Source: an uncultured Porphyromonadaceae bacterium
GTDB lineage: Bacteria > Bacteroidota > Bacteroidia > Bacteroidales > Muribaculaceae
Reading direction: 5' to 3'
Assembly (NCBI GenBank): GCA_900547825.1
Contig: URII01000070.1
Location: 1 to 9,478 of the forward strand
DNA: 9,478 nucleotides
Part shown: in pieces, positions 1-7,680 of the stretch
How positions within the stretch are numbered: position 1 is the stretch's first letter
How the letters are laid out: each line of letters begins with the position of its first letter
Translations under genes and position numbers: made by a program
Notes under the pieces: model-generated
Database searches by the model: none
Told to the model about the DNA's origin: nothing
Seen by the model: the letters and a program-made list of their open reading frames with translations, nothing else

Positions 1-1
1 T

Positions 2-259
2 ACCGGCCCGGTGGACAGCATTGAAAGCGACACTTGGCACAATGTGGAAACCTGTGTCCCCGCTGTTATGCGCCATGATCGGAGCGCCCCGGCCCTCCTG
101 GTGTTTGGGCCGGAAGGTATGCAGGAAGTCCACCTGGACGCCGCATTTCCTGTCCTCCATGGCCGTAACGGAGAGGACGGGACGGTGCAGGGCCTTTTTG
201 AGCTGGCGGGCATTCCGCTGGTGGGCTGCGGTGTGCTGGCCTCGGCGCTGTGCATGGAA
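2..259 (+). pseudogene. ddl: Internal fragment of D-alanine-D-alanine ligase (VanA-like, Firmicutes type)
   Basis: Frame 2 reads as the end of the N-terminal domain of a D-Ala-D-Ala ligase, the cytoplasmic enzyme that makes the D-Ala-D-Ala dipeptide for peptidoglycan. Numbering from the first in-frame GTG at base 11, the family block HGRNGEDGTVQG lies at residues 50-61, followed by LFELAGIPLVGCGVLASALC at 62-81. In E. coli DdlB the serine of the equivalent block is catalytic; here it is S78. Family members continue with Met-Asp-Lys. Here the match ends at Met82-Glu83 (bases 254-259), and the frame runs without similarity to a stop at 352. The 5' part lies outside the window. Wording of the motif (FPVLHG, VGCGVLASALCM) is that of clostridial ligases. 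Bacteroidota Ddl, as I recall it, reads quite differently here, so this piece appears foreign to the rest of the window. It cannot make an active enzyme. Confidence 0.8.
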
Positions 260-260
260 A

Positions 261-1796
261 GCTCGGTCTGGCACCACCCAGGGTCGCTCGACAGTGCGCG
301 AGGCCAAGGAGGACGCCTGCTGGAAGAATATATCGCTTTCCGATACGTTTGACACAGCCAACCGTGAGAAATACCGTCCGGCCTATCACCACACTCCGTT
401 GTGGGGATGGATGAACGACCCCAACGGCATGTTCTTCAAGGACGGTGTATGGCACCTCTACTATCAGTATAATCCCTACGGGTCGAAATGGCAGAATCTC
501 TCGTGGGGCCATTCATCGTCAAAGGATCTTGTAAACTGGGACACTCACCCTGTGGCTGTTGAGCCTGACGGCCTCGGCATGGTGTTCAGCGGCAGCTGTG
601 CGGTCGATTCAGGCAATACTGCCGGCTATGGCCATGACGCTGTGGTGGGCCTTTACACTTCCGCCGATGCGAGCCAGACACAGAGCCTTGTGTGGAGCAC
701 TGATAACGGGGAGACATTCCGCTCTTATGCCGCCAATCCGGTAATCACTCTTGAATCAGAGGCCCGTGACCCGAATATGTTCTGGGATAAGGACGCTAAG
801 CAGTGGGTGCTTCTTCTTGCACATGCCCTTGAACATGAAATGCTGGTTTTCACATCGCCTGACATGAAGGAATGGACCTTACGGAGCTCTTTCGGCAAGG
901 GTGTCGGCGCACAGGGTGGCGTGTGGGAATGTCCCGATCTTTTCCGGCTTCCGGTGGTGGGAAGTAATGAGGCCAAATGGATGCTGGTCTGCAACCTTAA
1001 TCCCGGCGGCCCGTTTGGCGGAAGCGCCACACAGTATTTCATAGGTGATTTTGACGGAACCACGTTTAAGGCCGATGTGGATGCTGACGGCAATATACCC
1101 ACAAAGTGGATGGACTATGGCAAGGACCATTATGCTACGGTAAGCTGGAGTGATGCTCCCGATGGCCGGCGCACGGCTATAGGCTGGATGAGCAACTGGC
1201 AGTATGCCGCCGAAGTCCCCACAATGCAGTTCCGCAGCGCCAATACTCTCCCGCGCGAAATAGGACTGTTCAAAGGTTCCGACGGACAGATTTATGCCTC
1301 ATCGGCACCCTCTCCGGAGCTTACAGCCTTACGCCATAGGCTCACCTTTTCGGTTAAAAAGGCCAATATCGGCAGCAAAGCCCGGGTATATGAGCTTCCG
1401 GCTGTAAACGGCGGCGTTTGTGAGATACTGTTTGATGTGGATGCGCGGAAATCCAGAAATGTGGAGATCCGGTTGGGCAACGCTGACGGTGAAAAAGTCT
1501 TGATGCTGTATGATGTTGCGGCACATACTCTCTCATTTGACCGGCGTGAAAGCGGCATAGTTGATTTCAGCCAGGATTTTCCGGCTGTGACGGTGGCGCC
1601 GACATTTGAAACAGGCAATAGGATATCTCTCCGGATTTTTATTGACAGGTCAAGCATAGAGGTGTTCGGCAACGGTGGCCGGTTCGTCATGACAAACCTT
1701 GTGTTTCCGCAGAATCCCTATACGGCCCTTTCCATTTCGTCGGAAGGAGGCAATGCCCGGATCGAAAATCTGAGAATCTACTCAATAAAGGAATAA
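261..1796 (+). CDS. Glycoside hydrolase family 32 fructan hydrolase (levanase/inulinase/fructosidase type), 5'-truncated
   Basis: Retaining beta-fructosidase that hydrolyses levan, inulin or sucrose-type linkages. The frame is open from base 3, but convincing GH32 similarity begins only around 285-345 (SDTFDTANREKYRP), so the first ~80 codons are out-of-frame reading of the ligase fragment. The authentic start, signal peptide and probable N-terminal domain are missing. Counting from the TTG at 21, the nucleophile motif WMNDPNG is residues 130-136 (D133), FSGS is 189-192, the transition-state-stabilising RDP is 249-251 (D250) and the acid/base ECPD motif is 303-306 (E303). The five-bladed propeller is followed by a C-terminal beta-sandwich from about residue 440, including SSIEVFGNGG. 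All catalytic residues are present. It precedes a sugar transporter and a fructokinase, the order seen in Bacteroides levan loci. Endo or exo action and the preferred linkage cannot be read from sequence alone. Confidence 0.9.
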   Translation, partial: ARSGTTQGRSTVREAKEDACWKNISLSDTFDTANREKYRPAYHHTPLWGWMNDPNGMFFKDGVWHLYYQYNPYGSKWQNLSWGHSSSKDLVNWDTHPVAVEPDGLGMVFSGSCAVDSGNTAGYGHDAVVGLYTSADASQTQSLVWSTDNGETFRSYAANPVITLESEARDPNMFWDKDAKQWVLLLAHALEHEMLVFTSPDMKEWTLRSSFGKGVGAQGGVWECPDLFRLPVVGSNEAKWMLVCNLNPGGPFGGSATQYFIGDFDGTTFKADVDADGNIPTKWMDYGKDHYATVSWSDAPDGRRTAIGWMSNWQYAAEVPTMQFRSANTLPREIGLFKGSDGQIYASSAPSPELTALRHRLTFSVKKANIGSKARVYELPAVNGGVCEILFDVDARKSRNVEIRLGNADGEKVLMLYDVAAHTLSFDRRESGIVDFSQDFPAVTVAPTFETGNRISLRIFIDRSSIEVFGNGGRFVMTNLVFPQNPYTALSISSEGGNARIENLRIYSIKE

Positions 1797-1826
1797 ACTC
1801 TAATAAACGAATAAAACGTAACTGTT

Positions 1827-3005
1827 ATGGCACAATCGCTTGTCACTGACCGCAACTCATTCCTTGTACAGATAATTCCTGTAATGCTGTGCTTCTTTGT
1901 CATGGGGTTCGTCGACCTTGTGGGCACCGCATCGAACTATGTTCAGAAAGACCTTGCGCTTACCGATTCGCAGGCTAACCTGTTTCCGTCGCTTGTATTT
2001 TTCTGGTTTCTAATATTCTCGGTGCCCACCGGCATGCTGATGAACAGGATCGGACGGAAAAATACCGTGTTGATAAGCCTTATAGTCACGGCGCTGTCAT
2101 TGTTTCTGCCGGCATTTGGCGACAGCTATATAATAATGCTTGTCTCGTTCTCTCTGCTCGGCATAGGCAATGCCATTATGCAGACCTCACTGAATCCTCT
2201 GGTGTCTAACCTTATCAGCAGCGACAAGCTGGCCTCGACACTGACTTTCGGACAGTTTGTCAAGGCCATAGCATCGTTTCTCGCTCCTGTGATAGCCGCA
2301 TGGGGCGCTACAACTGTGTTTCCTACATTCGGACTCGGATGGAGGGCGCTGTTTGTGATATATGCCGTGATAAGCTTCCTGTCGGTGTCGCTTCTGGCGG
2401 CCACGCCTATCGACGAGGAACGCCCCGACAAGGTTTCAGGCGTCGGTGCGTGTCTCCGGCTGCTCGGACGTCCGTTCATACTGCTTTGTTTCATAGGCAT
2501 TATGTGTCATGTCGGGATAGATGTGGGCACCAACACCACAGCTCCCAAAATCATTATGGAGCGTCTTGCGCTTCCGCTTGAGGAGGCCGGATTTGCCACT
2601 GGTATCTACTTTATATTCCGAACGGCGGGATGTTTCCTCGGAGCGTTTATATTGCGCGGCATGTCGGCAAAAATGTTTTTTGCCATAAGTGTGCTGCTCA
2701 TGCTTGCCGGTATGGTTCTGTTGTTTGTCGGCGACACCCTTATGCCGCTCTATGTGGGTATCGGCCTTATCGGTTTCGGGAATTCGAATATCTTTTCGGT
2801 GGTTTTCTCCCAGGCCCTTGTCTATACTCCTTCCGAGAAAAACGAGGTGTCCGGACTCATGATCATGGGTCTTTTCGGTGGCACCGTATTCCCTCTGGCA
2901 ATGGGGTATGCCGCCGATTCGGCCGGTCAGGCGGGAGCTGTGGCCGTGATGACTGTGGGGGTGGCATATCTCCTGTATTATACGTTGAAAATCAAGAAAA
3001 TATAA
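1827..3005 (+). CDS. Major facilitator superfamily sugar transporter, probable fructose permease
   Basis: A 392-residue inner-membrane protein with about twelve hydrophobic segments, a usual length for the superfamily. The loop between helices 2 and 3 carries the MFS motif A in the form GMLMNRIGRK (residues 69-78). A central hydrophilic linker (around 191-205, PIDEERPDK) separates the two six-helix halves, and the protein ends in a short basic tail (KIKKI). The overall look resembles the FucP/hexose branch used by Bacteroidota, presumably proton-coupled symport. It lies 30 bases after the GH32 stop and 28 bases before the fructokinase, so the three are probably one transcript, and fructose is the natural substrate by context. 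The ATG at 1827 is preferred because a polar stretch leads directly into helix 1; no Shine-Dalgarno sequence is visible, as expected in this phylum. Substrate is inferred from neighbours, not from binding-site residues. Confidence 0.88.
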   Translation: MAQSLVTDRNSFLVQIIPVMLCFFVMGFVDLVGTASNYVQKDLALTDSQANLFPSLVFFWFLIFSVPTGMLMNRIGRKNTVLISLIVTALSLFLPAFGDSYIIMLVSFSLLGIGNAIMQTSLNPLVSNLISSDKLASTLTFGQFVKAIASFLAPVIAAWGATTVFPTFGLGWRALFVIYAVISFLSVSLLAATPIDEERPDKVSGVGACLRLLGRPFILLCFIGIMCHVGIDVGTNTTAPKIIMERLALPLEEAGFATGIYFIFRTAGCFLGAFILRGMSAKMFFAISVLLMLAGMVLLFVGDTLMPLYVGIGLIGFGNSNIFSVVFSQALVYTPSEKNEVSGLMIMGLFGGTVFPLAMGYAADSAGQAGAVAVMTVGVAYLLYYTLKIKKI

Positions 3006-3033
3006 CAACTCAATTAAATCTTAACAAATTAAC

Positions 3034-3912
3034 ATGAATAACATAATAGTAGGTATGGGCGAAGCCTTGTGGGATGTGCTTCCTGAAGGCAAGAAGATTG
3101 GCGGGGCGCCGGCCAATTTCGCCTACCATGTGTCGCAGTTCGGTTTGCCGAGCTGTGTGGTGAGCGCAGTGGGTGATGACGCTCTCGGAAAGGAAATCAT
3201 AGATAATTTTACCTCGAAAGGCCTGAATCAGCTTATTGCCGAGGTTCCTTATCCCACTGGAACCGTGCAGGTGGAGATTGACCCTGCCGGAGTGCCGCAG
3301 TACGAGATCAAGGAGAACGTGGCATGGGACAATATCCCCTACACAGCCCGCCTCGAGGCCCTCGCCGAAAGGACCAAGGCTGTATGTTTCGGGTCTCTTG
3401 CGCAGCGCAATGTGGTGTCACGCAACACCATAAACCGTTTTCTCGACGCTATGCCCCAGAATGACGATAGCCTGATAGTGTTTGATGTCAATCTACGTCA
3501 GGGATTTTACAACAAGGAGATTCTCTGCAATTCCATGAAACGCTGTAATATCTTAAAGATCAACGATGAGGAGCTTGTCGCAGTAAGCCGTATGTTCGGT
3601 TATCCCGGCATTGATCTTCAGGACAAATGCTGGATACTTCTCGGAAAGTATAATCTGAAGATGCTTATTCTCACGTGTGGGATCAACGGCAGCTATGTGT
3701 TTACCCCCGGCAACGTATCCTTCCAGCCCACACCTAAGGTGGAGGTGGCCGACACTGTAGGGGCCGGTGACAGCTTCACGGCTGCTTTTATCGCTTCGTT
3801 GCTTAGAGGCAAAAGCGTGGCCGAAGCCCATTCCCTGGCAGTGCAGACGTCGGCCTACGTGTGCACAAAGAAAGGGGCCATGCCGCTTCTGCCCCCGCAA
3901 TATGTAAGCTGA
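3034..3912 (+). CDS. Fructokinase, PfkB/ribokinase family
   Basis: ATP-dependent cytoplasmic sugar kinase, expected to convert imported fructose to fructose 6-phosphate. At 292 residues it has normal family length and looks complete. The N-terminal beta strand GMGEALWDVLP (7-17) leads to the first PfkB signature GGAPANFA (23-30), where the sugar binds. DVNLR is at 151-155 and KINDEE at 175-180. The second PfkB signature, DTVGAGDSF (240-248), holds the anion hole and the catalytic base D246. The family includes ribokinase and other sugar kinases. The call of fructokinase rests on the close fit to Bacteroidales fructokinase sequences (GEALWDVLPEGKKIGGAPAN type start) and on its position after GH32 and a transporter. 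It is the last gene of the cassette; a perfect inverted repeat starts 16 bases after its stop. Confidence 0.92.
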   Translation: MNNIIVGMGEALWDVLPEGKKIGGAPANFAYHVSQFGLPSCVVSAVGDDALGKEIIDNFTSKGLNQLIAEVPYPTGTVQVEIDPAGVPQYEIKENVAWDNIPYTARLEALAERTKAVCFGSLAQRNVVSRNTINRFLDAMPQNDDSLIVFDVNLRQGFYNKEILCNSMKRCNILKINDEELVAVSRMFGYPGIDLQDKCWILLGKYNLKMLILTCGINGSYVFTPGNVSFQPTPKVEVADTVGAGDSFTAAFIASLLRGKSVAEAHSLAVQTSAYVCTKKGAMPLLPPQYVS

Positions 3913-3927
3913 CATGTATATTTGTGT

Positions 3928-3971
3928 GACGACGGGGATGTGTCAGAATAAAATGACACATCCCCGTCGTC
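3928..3971. terminator. Perfect 18-bp inverted repeat between convergent genes, probable bidirectional terminator
   Basis: The arms 3928-3945 (gacgacggggatgtgtca) and 3954-3971 are exact reverse complements around an 8-base loop (gaataaaa). The hairpin sits between the stop of the plus-strand fructokinase (3912) and the stop of the minus-strand leucine-rich-repeat gene (4022), where a shared terminator is expected. Neither side is followed by a long T-run; the plus side continues ggttattgtaaaa and the minus side acacaaatata. Termination is inferred from position and stem strength. Confidence 0.75.
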
Positions 3972-4021
3972 GGTTATTGTAAAATAGAATTCGCTCTGTT
4001 TCGCTGTGTCTCAGGGAGGGA

Positions 4022-6178
4022 TCAGCGAGGGGAGAGTTTCAGCTTTGTGGTGGCGGAGCCTTGGCGCAGTAAGTATATGCCGGCGCAGGGGGCCGTTACG
4101 GCGGCGCCGGAGGCGAGCTTCACGCCGTCCATGCGCCAAAGTTCGAGCTTCTGGCCGTTGCGGGAGGTTACACAGAGGCCGTCGACATCAATGCCGCCGT
4201 TGTCGGCCGTGACGCTGTCAATGCCTCCGAGGTCGCGGTTCTCCACGCTGGAGAAGTGCCACGGCCCATAGCGGGTGAACGCATAGGGATCCACCCCTTG
4301 CGGGAGCACCAATGTGGCCCCGGCCTTTGTCGCATCGCTGAAGAAATGAAATGAGGTGAGATCCGTTGTGGGCTCATATGCATTAAGTTCAATGGCAGAA
4401 GGAGGGGTGGCGCGGTTAATGGCCACTTCCTCAATTGTGTTGCCGTTAGCCTTAGCCTGATAAAATGCTATATCGCCTAATACGGACAATGTAGAGGGCA
4501 GGGATATGGAGTGGAGGCTGTTGCAATACGCGAACGCGTAAGGCATTATGTGGATTACTCCTTCCGGAAGGTTCGCCGACTCCAATTTGTCACAGTGGTA
4601 AAATGCCGCTGTGTGTATCTTTTTCAGATTTGCGGGCCATGTCACCTTTGTGAGGTTTTGGCAGTCACGGAACATTTCCTGCGGTATGATTTCCATATTG
4701 TCAGGGAGGACCACGCTGCGTATATCCTGATTGTTATAGAACAAACTTTGGACTGCATGCCTAACCTCCGGCCCTATCACAAGATCCTGAGGTACGGCTC
4801 CGCTGTAGGCCACCATCCAGTCGCCGAGCATCACCGGGCCGGCCGGAGCCTCGTCAATAAACGGTGTACGGTAAAATGCATCCTTGTATATATAAGTAAG
4901 TCCGGAGCCCGAATATATTATGTCTTTCAGGCGGGAGGAGTATTGAAAAGCTCCGGTACCTATACTGAACAGACCTTGTGGCAAAGTTAACTTGGTGATA
5001 TACTGATGGCCCACAAAAGAATACTCATAGACATCACTCACATTATCCGGAATGGTGAACTCCCGGTCCTTTTTGCCCGGAGGATAGCTTACTAAAATCT
5101 TTCCATTCGTTGTGTATAGAACGCCATCAGATACTTTATAGTTGGTTATATTGTCGCCTAATGTGTAAGCCGCAAGGCTGGGACTAAGTATGGCCATAAG
5201 GGGCCCTATATATATGGGGCCGTTGGCTGAAAGAGAGAGGGTGGATAAGTTATCGCAAGAAGAAAAGGCGTAATTTTCGACCATAAGTGTTGCTTCCCCG
5301 TTTATCTTCGGCGATGTGGCCGATATGGCGATGGATTCCATAGGGGCATACTCAAAAGCACTTTCGAAGACGTCTATGCGGTTGTCAGTGATTGATACCG
5401 ATTTCTTTCCGTTGGCTATAGGATAGGTCACGATGCTTACCTTGCGTCCGGCGCCGGTGCCTGATGTTATGCAGAGGGCATCCTCAATAATTTCAAACCG
5501 GGGGGCGCCGGCAGAGAGATCCGAACCGTAGGCGGGATTTATGGTTAGGCTTCTAAGTGAATGACAACGGGGAATAAAGCTTAGATGGTCTTCCGCAAAT
5601 GAAAATTCTCCTTCTATTGCCATTCGTGCCGGTACCTCAAAAGTCGTGAGATTGTTGACGGCTAACGCATATTTGCCCATATAGAGTTTGGGTAATGTGG
5701 CCCCCGCATTCTCAAACGTGAGTTCAGTGAACGTATTGCCGCTGAATGCAAACTCTTCTATGCTCGTAACCGAGGTTGGGATGGTGAGTTCCGTTATCTC
5801 GCAACTGAAGAACGCATATGCGCATATGGTTTTTACATTGGCGCCGATGGTCAGCGCCGTGATGCCAGAGCCGCCATAGAACGCCTGCGTGTTCACTGTG
5901 GTCACAGGCACCTGTTCATTGCCGTAAGGCACATAGTCGGGAATCACGAGATGCGGCGTGTAGTCGTTGCTGTCGACCCAGCCGAGGAGGGTGGCCACGT
6001 TGCCCGACTGCATTGTGTAGATAGAATAGCGCAGCTTGTTGTGGACAATCTCGACATAGTCCGACGAGGAGGCCCTTGTGGGTTCCGCCACCCGGGACAC
6101 GGGCATTGACGTGAAAAATACGGGCGAATCCGTTTCCACACGCGGTTCGTGGGGCACGGCTTCGCCCGGAAAGGCCAT
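4022..6178 (-). CDS. BspA-like leucine-rich-repeat (LRR_5) protein with C-terminal sorting-type domain; signal peptide cut off upstream
   Basis: A 718-residue reading frame whose ATG at 6178 lies two codons after an in-frame amber. Residues about 90-620 are a series of irregular leucine-rich repeats of the Treponema/BspA type, recognisable by units such as LTIPTSVTSIEEFAF (131-145) and LPQGLFSIGTGAF (389-401). Such proteins are exported by Bacteroidales and often act in adhesion or ligand binding. A non-repeat N-terminal part (about 40-75) precedes the repeats. The last ~70 residues (GQKLELWRMDGVKLASG through AGIYLLRQG to KLKLSPR) resemble the beta-sandwich sorting domain of type IX secretion cargo, although many gut Bacteroidales carry such tails and a working secretion system cannot be shown here. 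Translated from 6178 the protein has no signal peptide; the expected one is encoded in the same frame at 6185-6280. The gene may therefore be a recent pseudogene, subject to readthrough, or affected by a sequence error. The repeat region is intact over its full length. Confidence 0.8.
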   Translation of the reverse strand: MAFPGEAVPHEPRVETDSPVFFTSMPVSRVAEPTRASSSDYVEIVHNKLRYSIYTMQSGNVATLLGWVDSNDYTPHLVIPDYVPYGNEQVPVTTVNTQAFYGGSGITALTIGANVKTICAYAFFSCEITELTIPTSVTSIEEFAFSGNTFTELTFENAGATLPKLYMGKYALAVNNLTTFEVPARMAIEGEFSFAEDHLSFIPRCHSLRSLTINPAYGSDLSAGAPRFEIIEDALCITSGTGAGRKVSIVTYPIANGKKSVSITDNRIDVFESAFEYAPMESIAISATSPKINGEATLMVENYAFSSCDNLSTLSLSANGPIYIGPLMAILSPSLAAYTLGDNITNYKVSDGVLYTTNGKILVSYPPGKKDREFTIPDNVSDVYEYSFVGHQYITKLTLPQGLFSIGTGAFQYSSRLKDIIYSGSGLTYIYKDAFYRTPFIDEAPAGPVMLGDWMVAYSGAVPQDLVIGPEVRHAVQSLFYNNQDIRSVVLPDNMEIIPQEMFRDCQNLTKVTWPANLKKIHTAAFYHCDKLESANLPEGVIHIMPYAFAYCNSLHSISLPSTLSVLGDIAFYQAKANGNTIEEVAINRATPPSAIELNAYEPTTDLTSFHFFSDATKAGATLVLPQGVDPYAFTRYGPWHFSSVENRDLGGIDSVTADNGGIDVDGLCVTSRNGQKLELWRMDGVKLASGAAVTAPCAGIYLLRQGSATTKLKLSPR

Positions 6179-6181
6179 GGC

Positions 6182-6280
6182 CTAGGGGTGAGCCGGCAAT
6201 AGACCGGATGTGGTGTAGCTGTCGCGTGCCGGCAGATTCAGGGCGGCAGCTACGAGAAGCAATAATGTAATGTGTCTCAT
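6182..6280 (-). pseudogene. Separated signal-peptide segment of the leucine-rich-repeat gene, ending in amber TAG
   Basis: Starting at the ATG at 6280 the minus strand encodes MRHITLLLLVAAALNLPA, a textbook signal peptide (basic start, hydrophobic core, small residue before the likely cleavage point), then RDSYTTSGLLPAHP and a TAG at 6182-6184. The ATG at 6280 and the downstream ATG at 6178 are 102 bases apart, exactly 34 codons, so removing the single TAG would join the peptide to the 718-residue body as a 752-codon secreted protein. A promoter box 37 bases upstream of 6280 supports this as the original start. Re-initiation at the ATG two codons after the stop would give only a cytoplasmic product. 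Confidence 0.8.
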
Positions 6281-6316
6281 ATATGTATGATTAAATGATG
6301 ATTCATGCTATCGGCA

Positions 6317-6324
6317 CAAAGGTA
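6317..6324 (-). promoter_or_regulatory. Bacteroidota -7 promoter box for the leucine-rich-repeat gene
   Basis: The minus strand reads TACCTTTG, matching the Bacteroidota sigma-ABfr -7 consensus TAnnTTTG. It lies 37 bases upstream of the ATG at 6280, which puts transcription start near 6310 with a leader of about 30 bases. I see no clear TTTG -33 element at the usual spacing. Confidence 0.55.
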
Positions 6325-6397
6325 TGCAAAAGAGGCCAAATTACCCCTCCCATTTGTTAAATCATGTTAACGATGTATTCGCGGCTTTTCAATTGAC

Positions 6398-6435
6398 AAA
6401 AAAAGAGATGCACCCTTTGATAGCGGGCGCATCTC
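6398..6435 (-). terminator. Rho-independent terminator of GAPDH
   Basis: On the minus strand a stem of GAGATGC/GCATCTC (6429-6435 with 6405-6411) continues after one mismatch with CCC/GGG (6425-6427 with 6413-6415), and is followed directly by seven T residues (plus-strand A-run 6398-6404). It begins 33 bases after the GAPDH stop and upstream of the promoter box of the next minus-strand gene, so it separates the two transcription units. Confidence 0.85.
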
Positions 6436-6467
6436 CTGATATACAGTTTTATGAAGCAGGGCGGTTA

Positions 6468-7478
6468 TCAGCCGTTCACTTTCTTCATGTGGGCTATGAG
6501 ATCGAGCACCTTGTTGGAGTAGCCGATTTCATTGTCATACCATGAAACCACTTTTACGAAAGTGGGAGTGAGCTGGATACCGGCCTTGGCGTCGAATATC
6601 GAGGTGAGGGGGCAGCCGAGGAAGTCGCTCGAAACCACTGCATCTTCAGTGTAGCCGAGGATACCTTTGAGTTCGCCTTCGGAAGCTTCCTTCATGGCAG
6701 CGCAGATTTCCTCATAGGTAGCGGGCTTGGCGAGGTTTACGGTGAGGTCGACAACGGAAACGTCGAGGGTGGGGACACGCATCGACATACCGGTGAGCTT
6801 GCCGTTGAGTTCGGGGATCACTTTGCCCACAGCCTTGGCGGCACCGGTGGACGAGGGGATGATGTTGCCAGAAGCAGCACGGCCACCGCGCCAGTCCTTC
6901 ATCGAGGGGCCGTCAACGGTCTTCTGTGTGGCGGTGGTGGAGTGTACGGTGGTCATGAGGCCTTCCACAACGCCGAACTTGTCGTTGAGCACCTTAGTGA
7001 TGGGGGCGAGACAGTTGGTGGTGCAGGAAGCGTTGGACACGAACTGGGTGCCCTTTACATATTTGTCATGGTTGACGCCGCAAACGAACATGGGGGTGTC
7101 GTCCTTCGAGGGAGCTGACATAACCACATATTTTGCGCCGGCCTCGATGTGAGCCTGAGCTTTTTCCTTTGTGAGGAACAGACCTGTTGACTCAACCACG
7201 TATTCAGCGCCTACGGCACCCCAGCCGATCTCGGCGGGATTCTTGCATGCTGTAACGCGGATCTCCTTGCCGTTCACGATCAGGAGGCTCTTCTCCATGT
7301 CGTAGTCAACGGTGCCGTCGAAGCGGCCGTGCATGGTGTCATACTTGAGCATGTAAGCCATGTAGTCAACGGGAAGAAGGTCATTGATTGCCACTACTTC
7401 GATGTCGTTTCTCTTAGTGGAGGCGCGGAACACAAAGCGTCCGATACGGCCAAAGCCGTTAATACCGATCTTAGTCAT
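6468..7478 (-). CDS. gap: Glyceraldehyde-3-phosphate dehydrogenase, type I
   Basis: Glycolytic enzyme that oxidises glyceraldehyde 3-phosphate to 1,3-bisphosphoglycerate with NAD and phosphate in the cytoplasm, normally as a homotetramer. It has 336 residues, the usual length. The N-terminal Rossmann fold shows INGFGRIGR (6-14) and IND at 31-33; the aspartate after the second strand is typical of NAD preference. The active site ASCTTNCLAP (150-159) contains the nucleophile C152, and H179 in TTVHS is the general base. SMRVP and the C-terminal WYDNEIGYS stretch are also present. The ATG at 7478 begins the conserved MTKIGINGFG start, so it is secure. It is transcribed alone, with its own upstream promoter box and the terminator at 6398-6435. 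It diverges from mscL. Confidence 0.97.
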   Translation of the reverse strand: MTKIGINGFGRIGRFVFRASTKRNDIEVVAINDLLPVDYMAYMLKYDTMHGRFDGTVDYDMEKSLLIVNGKEIRVTACKNPAEIGWGAVGAEYVVESTGLFLTKEKAQAHIEAGAKYVVMSAPSKDDTPMFVCGVNHDKYVKGTQFVSNASCTTNCLAPITKVLNDKFGVVEGLMTTVHSTTATQKTVDGPSMKDWRGGRAASGNIIPSSTGAAKAVGKVIPELNGKLTGMSMRVPTLDVSVVDLTVNLAKPATYEEICAAMKEASEGELKGILGYTEDAVVSSDFLGCPLTSIFDAKAGIQLTPTFVKVVSWYDNEIGYSNKVLDLIAHMKKVNG

Positions 7479-7524
7479 AAATTTGTTATTATAAATAGGT
7501 TGTTATAGTAGTTGTGACACGGGC

Positions 7525-7543
7525 AAACGGAGTCGCTCCGTTT
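7525..7543 (-). promoter_or_regulatory. Short hairpin at the predicted 5' end of the GAPDH mRNA
   Basis: AAACGGAG (7525-7532) and CTCCGTTT (7536-7543) form an exact 8-bp stem around a 3-base loop. Read on the minus strand it begins about 9 bases after the -7 box, at or very near the predicted transcript start, and 47 bases or more before the GAPDH ATG. A 5'-terminal hairpin of this kind can stabilise an abundant mRNA; that role is inference. Confidence 0.5.
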
Positions 7544-7551
7544 TCAAAACG

Positions 7552-7559
7552 CAAAATTA
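7552..7559 (-). promoter_or_regulatory. Bacteroidota -7 promoter box for GAPDH
   Basis: The minus strand reads TAATTTTG, an exact match to TAnnTTTG, 74 bases upstream of the GAPDH ATG. The predicted start of transcription is near 7545. A convincing -33 TTTG is not visible at normal spacing. Confidence 0.55.
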
Positions 7560-7666
7560 GGCATTTTTTTCGACAGGTAGCCCGCATGGAGGTTATAAAA
7601 AAGTTAAAATAAGTTGAAACACGGCAATAACCCGTTCATACACCGCCGTATCACTCAAATATTTTA

Positions 7667-7674
7667 TATTTTTG
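7667..7674 (+). promoter_or_regulatory. Bacteroidota -7 promoter box for the mscL cluster
   Basis: TATTTTTG matches TAnnTTTG and lies 81 bases before the mscL ATG at 7756. Transcription would start near 7681, leaving a leader of about 75 bases. It diverges from the GAPDH promoter about 110 bases away. Confidence 0.5.
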
Positions 7675-7680
7675 CGTCCC

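Noticed and set aside
260..352. Continuation of the ligase reading frame to the stop at 352
   Set aside because: The residues after Met82-Glu83 show no ligase similarity, and this stretch increasingly overlaps GH32 coding in another frame.
2436..3008. Minus-strand open frame of 190 codons opposite the transporter
   Set aside because: It lies wholly within a well-supported gene on the other strand, is rich in His, Arg and Thr without any motif, and arises from codon-usage mirroring.
4511..4990. Plus-strand open frame of 159 codons inside the leucine-rich-repeat gene
   Set aside because: It is antisense to continuous repeat units of the real gene and shows no domain features.
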